Counted from the first letter of the stretch, positions 18,540 through 31,264 are shown. The stretch is 64,000 nucleotides of DNA from Bryobacterales bacterium (GCA_016789905.1 JAEUQC010000074.1:19479-83478), one strand, 5' to 3'. The notes: generated by a model not told the origin, from the sequence alone. Made by a program: numbers and translations.

Positions 18540-19841
18540 GTGGATGCCCGTCTGCGAATCATGAGTTCCCCCACCGCCCGCCTTGCCGGCGGGGTTGTTC
18601 TCACGCTCGTCATTATCCTGGCCTACGCCGGGTACACGCTCAATTCCGTCCGCCGCATGCGTCAGGTGCAAACCGATATCGTCGACACCAATCGCAAATC
18701 GGCGCTCCAACTCATTCGCATTCAGGGCGACTTGAACGCGCTGGCGCTTGCCTTGCGCGACATGCTGGACCGCACGGAGAGTTACCCTCTTTCGGCGTGG
18801 GCGTCGCAGCTCGACCGGATTCGAGAGAACCTCGACGATGCGCTTCGCGCTGAGTCGCGGATCGCCACTGCACGGCGCGATCCGCAGCAAAACGCCTATT
18901 TGCAAGCTTCCTTCCAACAACTATGGTCCGCTGTTGCCCAGATGAAAGCCCTCGCCGCGCAGGGCCAGAGCGAGGAGACGATAAGCTTCATCCGGGAGAC
19001 GCTGGAACCACAGCAGCAGGCGCTCACTTCGTTTACCGCCCGGCTGCTGGTTCAGAACAACGCGGAGGAGCAACGAGCGGCCACGCAGGTGGCGGCCATC
19101 TACTCCGAAATTGAGCGCAACGCCTACCTCTTCCTGGCCATATCGCTCGCGCTGGTGCTCGTCGTCAGCCTGGGACTTATCCGTTCGAACCGGCTCCTTT
19201 TCGACCGGCTTGCCAGCCTGTCCAATCAGCGGCGCGAACTCGCCCAACAACTCATCTCTTCGCAGGAATCCACGCTTCGCACCATCTCCCGTGACTTGCA
19301 TGACGAGTTCGGCCAAATCCTCACTGCGCTCGGCGCCATGCTTACGCGCGCGGCGCGCCACGCACCGGACTCCTTCACCGCGGAATTGCAGGAATCGAGA
19401 GCGATAGTGCAAGACACGCTCGAAAAAGTCCGCGCCCTCTCCCAAACGCTACAGCCCGTTATTCTCGAAGAGCAGGGCCTGGGCCCGGCAATTGAATGGC
19501 ACATCTCCGTTTTTCAGCGCCAAACCGGAATCGCGGTGGAATACCATCCGCCGGCGACGCCACCCGTGATGGAACATACGCGCTCGATCCATGTTTTCCG
19601 AATTCTACAGGAAGCGTTAAACAATGCCGCTCGCCACGCAAACGTCGAAACCGTGACGGTCCGGCTCATCAACGAACCCTTCACACTCCAGGTGGCGGAC
19701 AACGGCGGGGGCATCGATGCATCGGCCACACCCGGCGTCGGACTGGCCGGTATGCGCGAACGCGCCGAATTGCTCGGAGGCGCGCTGTCCGTCGTCTCTC
19801 CACCCGGAACAACAATTACGCTGCAGGTACCCTATGTCTAA
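18540..19841 (+). CDS. NarL/DegS-type sensor histidine kinase (HisKA_3)
   Basis: The 433-codon frame starts at GTG 18540, with an in-frame ATG at 18561 as alternative. Two membrane segments (about 17-34 and 197-215) flank an extracytoplasmic four-helix sensor of about 160 residues. A cytoplasmic HisKA_3 domain follows with SRDLHDEFGQILTALG (phosphoacceptor His in DLHDEFGQ) and a HATPase_c domain with LQEALNNAARHA, VADNGGGID and GVGLAGMRERAELLGG. The gene overlaps the regulator start by 8 nt, so they are translationally coupled. The signal is unknown. The selenoprotein gene ends 27 nt upstream on the same strand, which makes a redox link possible but unproven. Confidence 0.95.
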   Translation: MDARLRIMSSPTARLAGGVVLTLVIILAYAGYTLNSVRRMRQVQTDIVDTNRKSALQLIRIQGDLNALALALRDMLDRTESYPLSAWASQLDRIRENLDDALRAESRIATARRDPQQNAYLQASFQQLWSAVAQMKALAAQGQSEETISFIRETLEPQQQALTSFTARLLVQNNAEEQRAATQVAAIYSEIERNAYLFLAISLALVLVVSLGLIRSNRLLFDRLASLSNQRRELAQQLISSQESTLRTISRDLHDEFGQILTALGAMLTRAARHAPDSFTAELQESRAIVQDTLEKVRALSQTLQPVILEEQGLGPAIEWHISVFQRQTGIAVEYHPPATPPVMEHTRSIHVFRILQEALNNAARHANVETVTVRLINEPFTLQVADNGGGIDASATPGVGLAGMRERAELLGGALSVVSPPGTTITLQVPYV

Positions 19842-20451
19842 GATTCGCGTTCTCCTTGTCGATGACCACGCCCTCGTTCGCCGGGGCTTCCGCCGGCTGT
19901 TGGAAGACGATCCCGGCATCGAAGTGGTTGGCGAAGCCGGAGATGGACTGGAGGCCGAGGAACTAGTTCGCCGCCATGCGCCGCACGTCGTTGTCCTCGA
20001 CTTCGCCATGCCGCTGCAGAACGGCGCGCTCACCACGCGCAAACTACTTGCCGCGCAACCCGGGCTGCGGGTACTGATCCTCAGCATGCACGTTGAACCC
20101 AGTTACGTTACGCTGTGCCAGGAGGCAGGCGCGGCGGGCTACCTGCTGAAGAACGCGCTCGATCTGGAACTGGTGGACGCCATCAAGCAGGTGGCGGGGG
20201 GGCAAACGGTACACGACCCGCGCCTGCCGTCCTCCGCCCCGATTGGCAAGCGGACCCTGACGACGCGCGAACTCGAGGTACTGCAACATATCGCCGCCGG
20301 CCGCTCCAATAGAGAGGTGGCCGCATTGCTCGGCCTCAGCGTGAACACCATCAGTGTCCATCGCGCCAATATCATGGATGCCCTCGGCGTTCACAACACC
20401 GCCGATCTTGTGGTCTACTCCATTCGCCACGGCCTCGTCACACTCCCATGA
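19834..20451 (+). CDS. NarL/FixJ-family response regulator
   Basis: ATG 19834 lies inside the end of the kinase gene (ATGTCTAA shared). The receiver domain has Asp10/Asp11, phosphoacceptor Asp56 in VVVLDFAMP, and the conserved Lys in GYLLKNA. The C-terminal LuxR-type helix-turn-helix covers about residues 143-200 (LTTRELEVLQHIAAGRSNREVAALLGLS split over two helices). Frames open upstream of 19834 are inside the kinase and not used. The last codon overlaps the next gene by ATGA, so the kinase, regulator and CRTAC1 protein form one operon. Confidence 0.96.
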   Translation: MSKIRVLLVDDHALVRRGFRRLLEDDPGIEVVGEAGDGLEAEELVRRHAPHVVVLDFAMPLQNGALTTRKLLAAQPGLRVLILSMHVEPSYVTLCQEAGAAGYLLKNALDLELVDAIKQVAGGQTVHDPRLPSSAPIGKRTLTTRELEVLQHIAAGRSNREVAALLGLSVNTISVHRANIMDALGVHNTADLVVYSIRHGLVTLP

Positions 20452-22082
20452 CCCGCCGCCAACTTCTGCTTGCGCTGGCCGCGCCGCCTCCGCCGCTGGT
20501 TCAACTCGTTGATGTCACGCGCGCCGCGGGCCTCAACTTCGTCCACCATACCGGCGCTTTCGGGTCCCGGTTTCTGCCGGAGACGCTTGGCCCTGGCTGC
20601 GCCCTTCTGGATTATGACAACGATGGCTGGCCGGATATTCTTCTGATGAACGGCCAGGACTGGCCCGGCCACCCGCGCCGCGCCGCCACGCTTCAGCTAT
20701 TACGCAACAACCGCAACGGCACTTTCACGGACGTTACGCGGGCGGCCGGCCTGGACTTTCCGTTCTATGGTCTCGGCGTGGCGGTTGCCGACTTCAACAA
20801 CGATGGCTTCCCCGATCTCTACCTCACCGGCGTCGGGCAGAACCGGCTACTGCGGAACACAGGACGCGGGACGTTTGAAGACGTCACCGTCAAGAGCGGT
20901 CTTGGCAACCGCACCGGCTTTTCTACATCGGCCATGTGGTTTGATTACGACCGCGATGGACATCTCGATCTCTTCGTCTGCAACTATGTACGCTGGACGC
21001 CGTCGCAGGACGTCTTCTGTACGCTCGACGGGAAGAAGAAATCGTACTGCACGCCCGAAGCGTATCGCGGCGCGACGTGCTGGCTATTCCGCAACCGGGG
21101 TGACGGAACATTTGAAGACGTTACGGCGAAGAGTGGACTGTTCGATACCTCTTCCAAATCGCTTGGCGTCGCGATGCTCGATATCGATTCCGATGGCTGG
21201 CCCGACTTGTTCGTGGCCAACGACACACAGCCCAACAAGCTGTACCGGAACAACCGCGACGGCACGTTCCGGGAGGTAGCCGTCCGCTCCGGCGTAGCGT
21301 TCGGGGAGGACGGACGCGCCCGCGCCGGCATGGGTGTGGACGCGGGAGATTTTCGCCGCACAGGCGTTGAAGGACTCGCCATTACGAATTTCGACAACGA
21401 GATGATCAGCCTCTACGAAGGCACTCCCAACGGCTTTGTAGACCGCGCGGCGCAGACCGGCATTGCATCCGCCTCTCGCGCCACGCTTGGTTTCGGCTGC
21501 CTGTTTTTCGATGCCGATCTGGACGGTCAGCTCGACCTGCTCGCGGTGAACGGCCATATCGACGACTCCGTTCGCGGACGCGCATACGCCCAGCCTCCGC
21601 ACTTATTCTGGAACGACGGCGCCGGCAAGTTTCACGACGTTTCCGCGCAGGCGGGCGAGAGCTTCGCCAAGCCAAAGGTCGGCCGCGGTCTTGCGCTGGG
21701 GGATTTTGATCGCGATGGCGATCTGGACGTATTGCTTACCACGAACGGCGGGCCCGCCTACCTCTATCGCAACGACGTTTCCAACGGGAACCAGTCGATC
21801 CGCTTCCGTTTGGAAGGCCGCAAGTCCAACCGCGACGGCATCGGCGCCGTGGTTCAGATCGACGAGGCAACGGGCTCACAGACACGGCGCATCCGCAGCG
21901 GCTCCAGCTATTTATCCTCGTCGACACTTGCCGCCACGTTTGGCGTTGGCGGGCAACGGACTATCAAGCGCGCCATCATCCGCTGGCCGAGCGGGCGCGT
22001 GGACGAACATGCGAATCTCGCCACCGGCCGCACCTATCATTGCATGGAAGGGCAGGCGCCGGTGGCGCTCAACTACCGCTAG
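20448..22082 (+). CDS. CRTAC1-family protein with VCBS/FG-GAP repeats and ASPIC/UnbV domain
   Basis: The 544-residue protein has six calcium-binding-type DxDxDGxxD motifs, for example LLDYDNDGWPDILL, VADFNNDGFPDLYLT, WFDYDRDGHLDLFV and LGDFDRDGDLDVLLT. Together they predict a beta-propeller. The C-terminal ASPIC/UnbV module reads RDGIGAVVQI ... IRSGSSYLSSS ... IRWPSGRVDEH. The N-terminus (MTRRQLLLALAAPPPP) looks like an export signal. The start overlaps the response regulator stop (ATGA), so it is coupled to that two-component system. Proteins of this family are secreted and of unknown activity. Confidence 0.93.
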   Translation: MTRRQLLLALAAPPPPLVQLVDVTRAAGLNFVHHTGAFGSRFLPETLGPGCALLDYDNDGWPDILLMNGQDWPGHPRRAATLQLLRNNRNGTFTDVTRAAGLDFPFYGLGVAVADFNNDGFPDLYLTGVGQNRLLRNTGRGTFEDVTVKSGLGNRTGFSTSAMWFDYDRDGHLDLFVCNYVRWTPSQDVFCTLDGKKKSYCTPEAYRGATCWLFRNRGDGTFEDVTAKSGLFDTSSKSLGVAMLDIDSDGWPDLFVANDTQPNKLYRNNRDGTFREVAVRSGVAFGEDGRARAGMGVDAGDFRRTGVEGLAITNFDNEMISLYEGTPNGFVDRAAQTGIASASRATLGFGCLFFDADLDGQLDLLAVNGHIDDSVRGRAYAQPPHLFWNDGAGKFHDVSAQAGESFAKPKVGRGLALGDFDRDGDLDVLLTTNGGPAYLYRNDVSNGNQSIRFRLEGRKSNRDGIGAVVQIDEATGSQTRRIRSGSSYLSSSTLAATFGVGGQRTIKRAIIRWPSGRVDEHANLATGRTYHCMEGQAPVALNYR

Positions 22083-22131
22083 TACAATCCGATTAATGCC
22101 GCACCCATACCGAAACGGTTAGCCTGTCCGG

Positions 22132-25260
<3,129 letters not shown>

Positions 25261-25269
25261 ACAGTTGGG

Positions 25270-26715
25270 ATGCGCTACGATCAACGAGGAATGAACGCCA
25301 ACGCCCCCACTCCTTACGACTACGATCTCCTCGTCATCGGCAGCGGCCCCGCCGGACACCACGGAGCTATCGAAGCGGCCAAACTCGGAAAGCGCGTCGG
25401 CATTATCGACAAATCCGCCGACCTGGGCGGCGTCTGCCTGCACACCGGCACCATCCCGTCAAAGACCTTGCGCGAAGCCGTGCTGTATCTATCGGGTTTT
25501 CGCCAGCGCAGCTTTTATGGGCGCGGCTACCGCCTGAAGGCACGCATTCACATCCAGGACCTGATGTTCCGCGTGAATGAGGTCATTAAGCGTCAGTACA
25601 GCGTCATCGAAGACCAGTTGCAGCGGCACGGCGTTCAGGTGATCGATGGCCACGCCAGCTTCACCGCCGGCGCGCATACATTGAAGGTCTCCAGCCCTCA
25701 TGCCGAACGTGAACTCTCGGCCGCCAATATCCTCATCTCCTGCGGCACACGGCCGGCACGGCGCGAAGATATCCCTTTCGCGGCGCTTCAAGTCTTCGAT
25801 ACCGACGAGTTCATCAAGGTGACCGAAGGCGAGTTTCCCAAGTCTGTCATCGTCGTTGGCGGCGGCGTTATTGGCCTGGAATATGCCTCGATGGCCGCGG
25901 CGCTTGGAAGCGAGGTGACCGTTGTTGAGGTTCGCGACTCGTTGCTGCCCCATGTGGACGCAGAGATCACCCAGGCACTGATGTATCAACTTCGGCGGGC
26001 GGGCGTCACCTTCCGCCTTGGTGAAAAGGTCGTTTCCGTTGAGGCGCTGGATACCACGCCGCTCACCACGGTCGCGCATCTGGAGAGCGGCAAACGGCTG
26101 ATCGCTGAAGCGCTGTTGTACGCCGTGGGGCGCCAGCCCAATACCGACATGCTGAATCTGGCGGCAGTCGGCATCCCGATGGAGCCGCGCGGGCACTTGA
26201 AGGTGAATGAAGCGTTTCAGACGCCGGTCCCCTATATTTATGCCGCCGGCGACGTTGTCGGCTTCCCCTCGCTAGCCTCCACGTCCATGGAGCAGGGCCG
26301 GCTGGCGGTCCGGCACATGTTCGGCGAAGTGGCAGAGAACCGGCCGGAACTTCTGCCGTTCGGCATATACACAATTCCCGAAATTTCCATGGTGGGCAAG
26401 AATGAGATCCAGCTTACGCAGGAGAAGGTGCCGTATGAAGTGGGCCTGGCGCAGTTCGATGAAGTGGCCAAGGCGCAGATCACCGGCGACCAGTCCGGCC
26501 TGTTGAAACTCATCTTCCATGCCGAGACGCTGCAACTGCTCGGCATTCACATTTTGGGCGACAACGCGAGCGAACTCGTTCACATCGGGCAAACGGTGAT
26601 GATGACCGGCGGCACGATTGAAGCGCTGGCGAAGACTGTTTTCAACTATCCATCGCTGGCCGAAGCCTACCGCGTGGCCGCCATGAATGGGCTCGATAAA
26701 CTGCGGCGCCGCTAA
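25270..26715 (+). CDS. sthA: Soluble pyridine nucleotide transhydrogenase (Si-specific)
   Basis: The 481-residue flavoprotein has the FAD-binding GSGPAG motif (residues 24-29), an NAD-binding GGGVIGLEYASM block, and the second FAD block IYAAGDVVG. The redox-loop region reads GVCLHTGTIPSKTLREAV. The second Cys present in lipoamide dehydrogenases is Thr here, which is diagnostic of SthA rather than Lpd. The enzyme moves reducing equivalents between NADPH and NADH in the cytoplasm. The start could also be ATG 25291 (seven residues shorter), which fits the family better. The stop overlaps the convergent subtilase stop by 4 nt. Confidence 0.94.
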   Translation: MRYDQRGMNANAPTPYDYDLLVIGSGPAGHHGAIEAAKLGKRVGIIDKSADLGGVCLHTGTIPSKTLREAVLYLSGFRQRSFYGRGYRLKARIHIQDLMFRVNEVIKRQYSVIEDQLQRHGVQVIDGHASFTAGAHTLKVSSPHAERELSAANILISCGTRPARREDIPFAALQVFDTDEFIKVTEGEFPKSVIVVGGGVIGLEYASMAAALGSEVTVVEVRDSLLPHVDAEITQALMYQLRRAGVTFRLGEKVVSVEALDTTPLTTVAHLESGKRLIAEALLYAVGRQPNTDMLNLAAVGIPMEPRGHLKVNEAFQTPVPYIYAAGDVVGFPSLASTSMEQGRLAVRHMFGEVAENRPELLPFGIYTIPEISMVGKNEIQLTQEKVPYEVGLAQFDEVAKAQITGDQSGLLKLIFHAETLQLLGIHILGDNASELVHIGQTVMMTGGTIEALAKTVFNYPSLAEAYRVAAMNGLDKLRRR

Positions 26716-29243
26716 CGATTCAGCCGGAGCGTCCAAGCATTCAGCTTGCCGGTGTCAGCCTTGTCGCGGTCGGCGACTTTTAGCTTCCATGTGCCCGCCA
26801 TCGGCTGACCGCGCAGCGCGGACAGCGCCGGCAGCGTTGCGGGAGTCAGCGTCTTCACGATATTGTCCGCCGAACCACCGGCGCGGTTGTGCAGGCTGAC
26901 CGCCGTCCCCGCGGCTGACACCAGCGTGACTTCCAGGTCGCCGATGTAGGTGTGCGTGATATCCAAGCCCACGGCAAGATCACCAAGGTTGCCCGTCGCC
27001 GTTACGGCGAACGTCCGTTCCACGCCGGCGGCGTTGTTATCCGGAATGGCCAACCCCGGCGCGTCGCGCAGGTCTACTGCCGCCGCCACGCCAGCCGTCA
27101 GTTCCAGTTCCCACCGGTTCAACAGCCCCACGTCCGCCGAGGCCACATCGGCAACCGCCAGCGTCCAGGCTCCGGCGATGGTTTCGCCGGCGAACGAACC
27201 CAGCAGCGGTGTATCGGCGGCCTGAAACGTCTTCACCAGATTGTCCGCGCTGCCGCCCTGCCGCTGGTGCAGCGTCACGGCGCGGCCCGATGGCGAGGTC
27301 AACGTCACCACCAGATCGCCGATAAACGTGTGGGTGATATCGACGCTCACTTTGACCGCGCTCACGCTCCCGGCCTCTGTGAACGCGATGGAGTCGCGAA
27401 CGCCCGCCGGTGTGTTGTCGGGGATTGTCACCCGCGGCGCGCTCGATTTCCGGAGTCCCTGTTGCTCGTCTGCGCGCAGCCCCAGCGCCTCCACCACGGC
27501 CGCTTGCGCGTTCACGTTGCCATGCCCGAACCACGGACTCCACGTTCCGTCCGCCGATCCGATGTTTTGAAACGCGCCATTCTGGAACGGACCGGCCGGG
27601 GAAATATCCCACGACGTATCCGGGTCGAACGCCGCGGGCGGCGTGCGCGGGTAGGGTGTGAAGTCGAGGTCCTTCGCCGCCGTGCGCTTCAGTATCGACA
27701 ACACCTCCGCCGCGGTCAACGCCGGATTGGCCGATATCACCAGGGCCGCAATTCCGGCCACCAGCGGCGTCGCGCTGGAGGTGCCGCCAAACGAATCGGT
27801 CACCGTCGTCACCTGTGTCCCTTCGACAGTGGTGATTCCCAGCCCCGGCACGTTCACGCGTTGATACTCATGCACGTTGCTCGATGGCGCCGTAATGCCG
27901 ATTCCCGTTCCGTAGTTCGAATAGTGGCTCCGCTGCGCATTGCTGGCCAGCGCGGCCACGTGCATCACGCCCGGAATCGACGTCAGGTTATGGGTGAACA
28001 CCCGCGAGGTCTCCACGCCAATCCAGGACGTGAAGCCCGGCGCCCAGCCATCGGTGAACGGAATGTCCAGGTTTCCGGAGTGCTGAATCGGGCAGTTCTC
28101 ATTGCCGGCCGCGAAGAGGACGACGATCCCTTTCCCTCTGCGGCCTCCCGTCTCGGTTAACTGGCGCACGCGGTTGATCACCATCGACGAGAAATTCATA
28201 TCCGGCGAATTTCCCCATGAATTTGAGATCACGTCGACCTTGTCAGCCATCAGCGCCAGCGCCGCCAGGAACTTGGAATCGTTGATCAGAAGAGACGCTC
28301 CGCTTGATTCCCACTTCACGGGAAACAGCTTGCACGCTGGTGCCGCGCCCACGGTGAGCGAACCATCCACTTCGGCCGCGATCACACCCGCGCAGGCTGT
28401 GCCATGGTCGGCTCCGGTTTGATACATCTTCGCGGGATTGGCGCCTGGGGACTGATTGGATATCAATGTGCTGCCCTGAAAGTAAGCCCAGCCGGCGAAC
28501 TTGTCCGGGCCGTCGAAGTCGCGGTGGTCCAACCGGCAGCCATCGTCGGTGACACCCACCACCACCTCCGCGCTTCCAAATCCGTCCATCGCCTGCCAGG
28601 CGCCCTCGCACCGCGACGACGAGCGCGCATCCACCTCGGCGTTCGCAAAATGCGTATGCAGATGCCACTCTCGGGCATACGCCGCGTCGGCCGGCAGCGT
28701 GATGGCATACCGCGAAACGCGCATATTCAAATCGTGGTCTACCCGTTCGATAGCGGGTTCGTTCTCCGTCAGAGTCACCACCAGCTTCACCGGGTTCATG
28801 CCCGTATGGTCGGTCAACTGATACAAGAACTCTCGGTCCGAGAACGACTGGAGTTTTACCAGGCTGTACTTGGCCGCGAACGCGTCCAAGTCGCCCAGCG
28901 CCGGCGCGCTTTTGAACGTAACCAGCAGCCGGTCCGTGATCAGGAACTCCTGCCCCGTTTCGGCCACGTCGTAGGCGTGGTGCGCCGGCGCCACCTCTCG
29001 CGCATCCGCCATCGCCTGATCGAGCGCCGCCGCCGTCGTGGTGATGCGCATGGAGTGCGGCGATACCAGTTCTTCGTCCAAAACTTCCACTCCCGGCAGT
29101 TCGTCGGCGCCAGCACGTACAACAAACTGGTCCGGCCGTTTCGTCAACGGAACTTTTTCTCCATTGCGGTAGGTATACAGTTGCGGTGGGGTGGCTTTCG
29201 CGGCCGCCTTTTCAGTATTCGGAGGAGTCTTCCTGGTAGCCAT
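26712..29243 (-). CDS. S8 subtilisin-like serine protease with two C-terminal P-domains
   Basis: From ATG 29243 the protein has 843 residues (GTG 29267 would add eight). After an N-terminal part of about 190 residues resembling an inhibitory prodomain comes the catalytic domain with Asp in VVGVTDDGCRLDH, His in GADHGTACAGV and Ser in FGGTSSATPLVAGIA. Two tandem proprotein-convertase P/homo-B domains occupy the last about 240 residues. Their matching blocks are ITHTFIGDLVVTL and ITHTYIGDLEVTL, each followed by a GGSADN block and W-containing closing strands. No hydrophobic signal peptide is visible, odd for a subtilase; the N-terminus is basic and Ala/Thr/Pro-rich. Confidence 0.93.
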   Translation of the reverse strand: MATRKTPPNTEKAAAKATPPQLYTYRNGEKVPLTKRPDQFVVRAGADELPGVEVLDEELVSPHSMRITTTAAALDQAMADAREVAPAHHAYDVAETGQEFLITDRLLVTFKSAPALGDLDAFAAKYSLVKLQSFSDREFLYQLTDHTGMNPVKLVVTLTENEPAIERVDHDLNMRVSRYAITLPADAAYAREWHLHTHFANAEVDARSSSRCEGAWQAMDGFGSAEVVVGVTDDGCRLDHRDFDGPDKFAGWAYFQGSTLISNQSPGANPAKMYQTGADHGTACAGVIAAEVDGSLTVGAAPACKLFPVKWESSGASLLINDSKFLAALALMADKVDVISNSWGNSPDMNFSSMVINRVRQLTETGGRRGKGIVVLFAAGNENCPIQHSGNLDIPFTDGWAPGFTSWIGVETSRVFTHNLTSIPGVMHVAALASNAQRSHYSNYGTGIGITAPSSNVHEYQRVNVPGLGITTVEGTQVTTVTDSFGGTSSATPLVAGIAALVISANPALTAAEVLSILKRTAAKDLDFTPYPRTPPAAFDPDTSWDISPAGPFQNGAFQNIGSADGTWSPWFGHGNVNAQAAVVEALGLRADEQQGLRKSSAPRVTIPDNTPAGVRDSIAFTEAGSVSAVKVSVDITHTFIGDLVVTLTSPSGRAVTLHQRQGGSADNLVKTFQAADTPLLGSFAGETIAGAWTLAVADVASADVGLLNRWELELTAGVAAAVDLRDAPGLAIPDNNAAGVERTFAVTATGNLGDLAVGLDITHTYIGDLEVTLVSAAGTAVSLHNRAGGSADNIVKTLTPATLPALSALRGQPMAGTWKLKVADRDKADTGKLNAWTLRLNR

Positions 29244-29267
29244 ACGCGGAAATAGTGCTGCTTCCAC

Positions 29268-29866
29268 GCGGATCGTATCACGCCTGTTCTTCCGTGAATA
29301 TGGAGTCTGCGAGGAAATTTACAGCGGACTTCAAAAATCAGTTGCACAACACGAACAAACAAGTTAAGTTGAAATTGTCAGCTCGTCGATTACAACCGTG
29401 GAGGTGCCCACCGGCCTCCAGTCTCTTGGTCCTTCGTTTCGTAGTTAGTGAATTCAGAGGGACATTTCGGAGATCCAGTCTTCCACTGCAATCTCCAGTC
29501 CTAGTTGTCGATTGTCTGTCCAATGTAGTTGTTCAATCGCTCGTGAATCGGCGGCTGGCTGTTCGCAAGCATTGTTTTTCTGTTCAAGCCGACGGGATTC
29601 GCTCGCTTTTTGGGCTTCCCCATCTACTACACAGGAGGTACAACTGGCTAATTTTTCCGGCAGTACAGCGGCAGAGCTATCGGCGGTGCGCAATGGCCGC
29701 CAATGTTTAAGTCTGTTCTGGTAGTGTTAGTAAGTTCGTGAGTGTCCGCCGCTGTTTGCGTTTTGTTTTAGGATTAATAGTTGTAAGTAAGTCGTTCTGT
29801 CTTTGCAGTGCATAGAGGGGAGAGTGTGTGACACCACTCTCCCTTTTGTGTTTCGCTTGGACGCTG
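29268..29866. other. AT-richer intergenic gap, no convincing protein gene
   Basis: About 600 bp separate the subtilase start from the DUF1501 stop, clearly richer in A and T than the surroundings. A 151-codon plus-strand frame (29255-29710) has no signature and overlaps the subtilase start. A 79-codon minus-strand frame (29454-29693, TTG start) has a more protein-like composition (CTSC, many Glu and Ala) but no ribosome-binding site or family. A strong plus-strand terminator closes the gap at 29818-29847. The subtilase promoter must lie in the left part. Confidence 0.5.
29818..29847 (+). terminator. Rho-independent terminator, plus-strand orientation
   Basis: GGGAGAGTG (29818-29826) pairs perfectly with CACTCTCCC (29835-29843) around an 8-nt loop and is followed by TTTT. 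The minus-strand reading lacks a U-tract, so it would not be a good terminator for the DUF1501 gene that ends 24 nt away. No plus-strand gene upstream is known. Confidence 0.7.
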
Positions 29867-31264
29867 CTACGCCAGCATTTTCCGCACTACTTGTCCCCGC
29901 ACGTCCGTCAACCGGAAGTCCCGGCCCATATGCCGGTACGTAAGGCGCGTATGATCGAACCCCAGGCAATGCAGAATCGTCGCCTGCAGGTCGTTGACAT
30001 GCACCGGGTCTTCGGTCACATGCAGCCCCAGATCGTCCGTTTTCCCGATTGTGACGCCGCCGCGAATGCCGCCGCCCGCGGCCCACATGGTGAAGCAGTT
30101 GGCGTGATGGTCGCGGCCCGCCTTGGCCTCCTCCGCGTTCCGGAAATCTCCCAACGGCGTGCGGCCAAATTCGCCGCCCCACACAACTAACGTCGAATCC
30201 AGCATCCCTCGCTGTTTCAGGTCTTGAATCAGCGCCGCCACAGGTCCGGCCGTTATATCGCAATTCTTCTTTAGGTCTTTTTCCAGTTCCGTGTGCTGAT
30301 CCCAGGAGGAATGCGTCACCATCACCACGCGCACGCCGCGCTCCACCAACCGCCGCGCCATCAAGCAATTTGTTCCAAACGCGCGGGTGGTCTCCTGGTC
30401 CAACCCATATGCGGCCTTCGCGGCCGCCGTCTCTTTCCCCAGGTCCAACAACTCCGGGGTGCTCAGTTGCATCCGCGCGGCCATCTCGTAGGATGCGATT
30501 CGCGACGCGATCTCACGGTCGCCGGTCTTATCCAGCCGCGCCCGGTTCAACTCCCCCACCAGCCCAAAGTCCTGCCCCTGCTCTTCCGCGGTCACGCCTT
30601 TCGGGTTCGACAGGTATAGCACCGGATCCCCCGTCCGCCGGAACAGGACTCCCTGATGGCTCGACGGCAAGAACCCGCTCGACCACTGGGCCGACTGACT
30701 CATATTGTTCTTCCCCGTGCTCAAGACGACGAAGCCGGGCAGGTCCCGCGACTCGCTGCCCAATCCATACAACACCCACGAACCGAGCGTCGGCCGCCCA
30801 GGCAGCATATGACCGGTGAACAGAATCAGGTCGGCCGGCTGATGGTTAAACGCGTCGGTGTGCATGGACCGGACAATGCACAGCTCATCCGCAATTGGCC
30901 CCCACGCCGAGATCCAGTCGCTGAACTCCGCCCCGCCCTGCCCGTATTTCTGAAACGGCCGCTTGCACCCCAGGACCTTTGCATTCGGCTTAATGAACGC
31001 AAACTTGAAATCCTTCGTCATCGATGGCGGCAATGGTTCTCCATGCCACTTCGCCAGCGCCGGTTTGGGGTCCAACAAATCGATCTGACTCGGCGCGCCT
31101 TCCATGTAGAGGAAGATCAGATTCTTCGCCTTTCCCGCGAAATGCGGCGCCTTTGCCGCGAACGGATCGGCCGCCAGGACACCGGCCAGCCCCGCCAATC
31201 CCACGCCGCCCGACGCCCGTGTCAGGAAATCCCGCCGCCGCATTGTCTCCAGAAAGTTATTCAC
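29867..31264 (-). CDS. DUF1501 domain protein with Tat signal
   Basis: The 465-residue protein begins with a twin-arginine signal (RRRDFLTRASGGVGLAG). Family blocks include LIFLYMEGAPSQIDLLDPKP, HQPADLILFTGHMLPGRP and VVWGGEFGRTP. DUF1501 proteins have an alkaline phosphatase/sulfatase-like fold, but their reaction is unknown. The start overlaps the end of the upstream PSD1/cytochrome gene by 8 nt, so the two are co-translated. This pairing is standard in Planctomycetes and in Solibacter relatives. Confidence 0.95.
   Translation of the reverse strand: MNNFLETMRRRDFLTRASGGVGLAGLAGVLAADPFAAKAPHFAGKAKNLIFLYMEGAPSQIDLLDPKPALAKWHGEPLPPSMTKDFKFAFIKPNAKVLGCKRPFQKYGQGGAEFSDWISAWGPIADELCIVRSMHTDAFNHQPADLILFTGHMLPGRPTLGSWVLYGLGSESRDLPGFVVLSTGKNNMSQSAQWSSGFLPSSHQGVLFRRTGDPVLYLSNPKGVTAEEQGQDFGLVGELNRARLDKTGDREIASRIASYEMAARMQLSTPELLDLGKETAAAKAAYGLDQETTRAFGTNCLMARRLVERGVRVVMVTHSSWDQHTELEKDLKKNCDITAGPVAALIQDLKQRGMLDSTLVVWGGEFGRTPLGDFRNAEEAKAGRDHHANCFTMWAAGGGIRGGVTIGKTDDLGLHVTEDPVHVNDLQATILHCLGFDHTRLTYRHMGRDFRLTDVRGQVVRKMLA

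Noticed and set aside
25270..26715. Dihydrolipoamide dehydrogenase for the flavoprotein
   Set aside because: The second redox Cys is Thr and there are no dehydrogenase-complex genes nearby; SthA fits better.
29255..29710. 151-codon plus-strand frame in the AT-rich gap
   Set aside because: No family, no ribosome-binding site, and its start overlaps the 5' end of the subtilase; the region is better treated as intergenic.
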